DNA from: Xanthomonas cucurbitae
GTDB taxonomy: Bacteria; Pseudomonadota; Gammaproteobacteria; Xanthomonadales; Xanthomonadaceae
Reading direction: 5' to 3'
NCBI RefSeq assembly: GCF_002939885.1
Contig: NZ_MDED01000035.1
Coordinates: forward strand, 1 to 36,231
Length of the DNA: 36,231 nt
Positions 36,162 to 36,231 of this stretch are shown piece by piece. The position numbers were made by a program, and so were the translations under genes. Numbering within the stretch: position 1 is the first letter of the stretch; each line of letters starts with the position of its first letter. The notes under the pieces are model-generated. The model did no database searches. It was not told the DNA's origin and worked only from the letters and a program-made list of their open reading frames with translations.

Positions 36162-36231
36162 AGATCGAGCACAATCAAGGCAGCGACTTGCGCAGCGAAG
36201 AACATGCCGACGCATTGGCCGACATGTTGGA

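Larger units (their letters stand above)
35806..36231. repeat. 185-bp tandem array with embedded REPs
   Basis: The marker GACATGTTGG recurs at 35851, 36036 and 36221, a strict 185-bp period. Each unit carries a stretch of about 115 bp plus one REP. Units 2 and 3 are nearly identical; unit 1 is more diverged. The array continues past the window. No gene is recognised in the unit. Confidence 0.8.

Overview
The window is chromosomal DNA of a Xanthomonas species. The evidence is high GC, an AvrE/XopAM-type type III effector behind a textbook PIP-box promoter, a small XAC0095-like gene, Xanthomonas-type REP palindromes with their RAYT transposase, and the order hflK-hflC-(DUF2065)-purA typical of gammaproteobacteria. 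All calls come from reading the sequence and recalled family knowledge; no search was run.

Layout. 1-7310: accessory effector locus. An internally deleted IS30-family transposase runs off the left edge. Next comes a 2058-codon xopAM-like effector gene on the minus strand, with a perfect PIP box and -10 element about 430 bp upstream of its start and a MITE-like inverted repeat behind that. 7313-11594: a UvrA-like ABC protein, a small RelA/SpoT-type HD hydrolase and a stand-alone EAL protein. 11830-15491 (minus): a tightly overlapping operon of a possible 49-aa leader ORF, a CHASE2 membrane protein, a small exported protein and an exported M48 protease. 15715-15948: XAC0095-like small gene. 16218-23877 (plus): a type I restriction-modification operon hsdR-fic-hsdM-hsdS. 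Its Fic AMP-transferase is translationally coupled to hsdM and preceded by two similar 27-bp palindromes. 24015-32089 (minus): exported M1 aminopeptidase, purA, DUF2065, a REP/RAYT-rich insertion region, hflC and hflK. 32608-35755: PilH-like receiver, CbpA-type J-protein, Hsp20, and a divergent Prx5-type peroxiredoxin. 35806-36231: a 185-bp tandem array carrying REPs that leaves the window.

How parts work together. The hsd operon would make a modification/restriction complex with a Fic enzyme made from the same mRNA; the Fic C-terminal winged-helix-like domain and the twin palindromes suggest self-regulation. hflK-hflC (membrane modulators of FtsH), hsp20 and cbpA form a protein quality-control group. 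hflK and hsp20 both have sigma-32-like promoters with the same 14-bp spacing, and cbpA has an intrinsic-terminator-like hairpin directly before its ribosome binding site. REP/RAYT activity has visibly rearranged the hflC-purA interval: the 5' end of the DUF2065 gene has been duplicated twice in tandem, and one REP appears to carry a scar of the RAYT 3' end.

The best candidates for new biology are the Fic-containing hsd operon with its twin operators, the CHASE2/M48 operon, the cbpA leader terminator and the REP-driven duplication of DUF2065 leaders.
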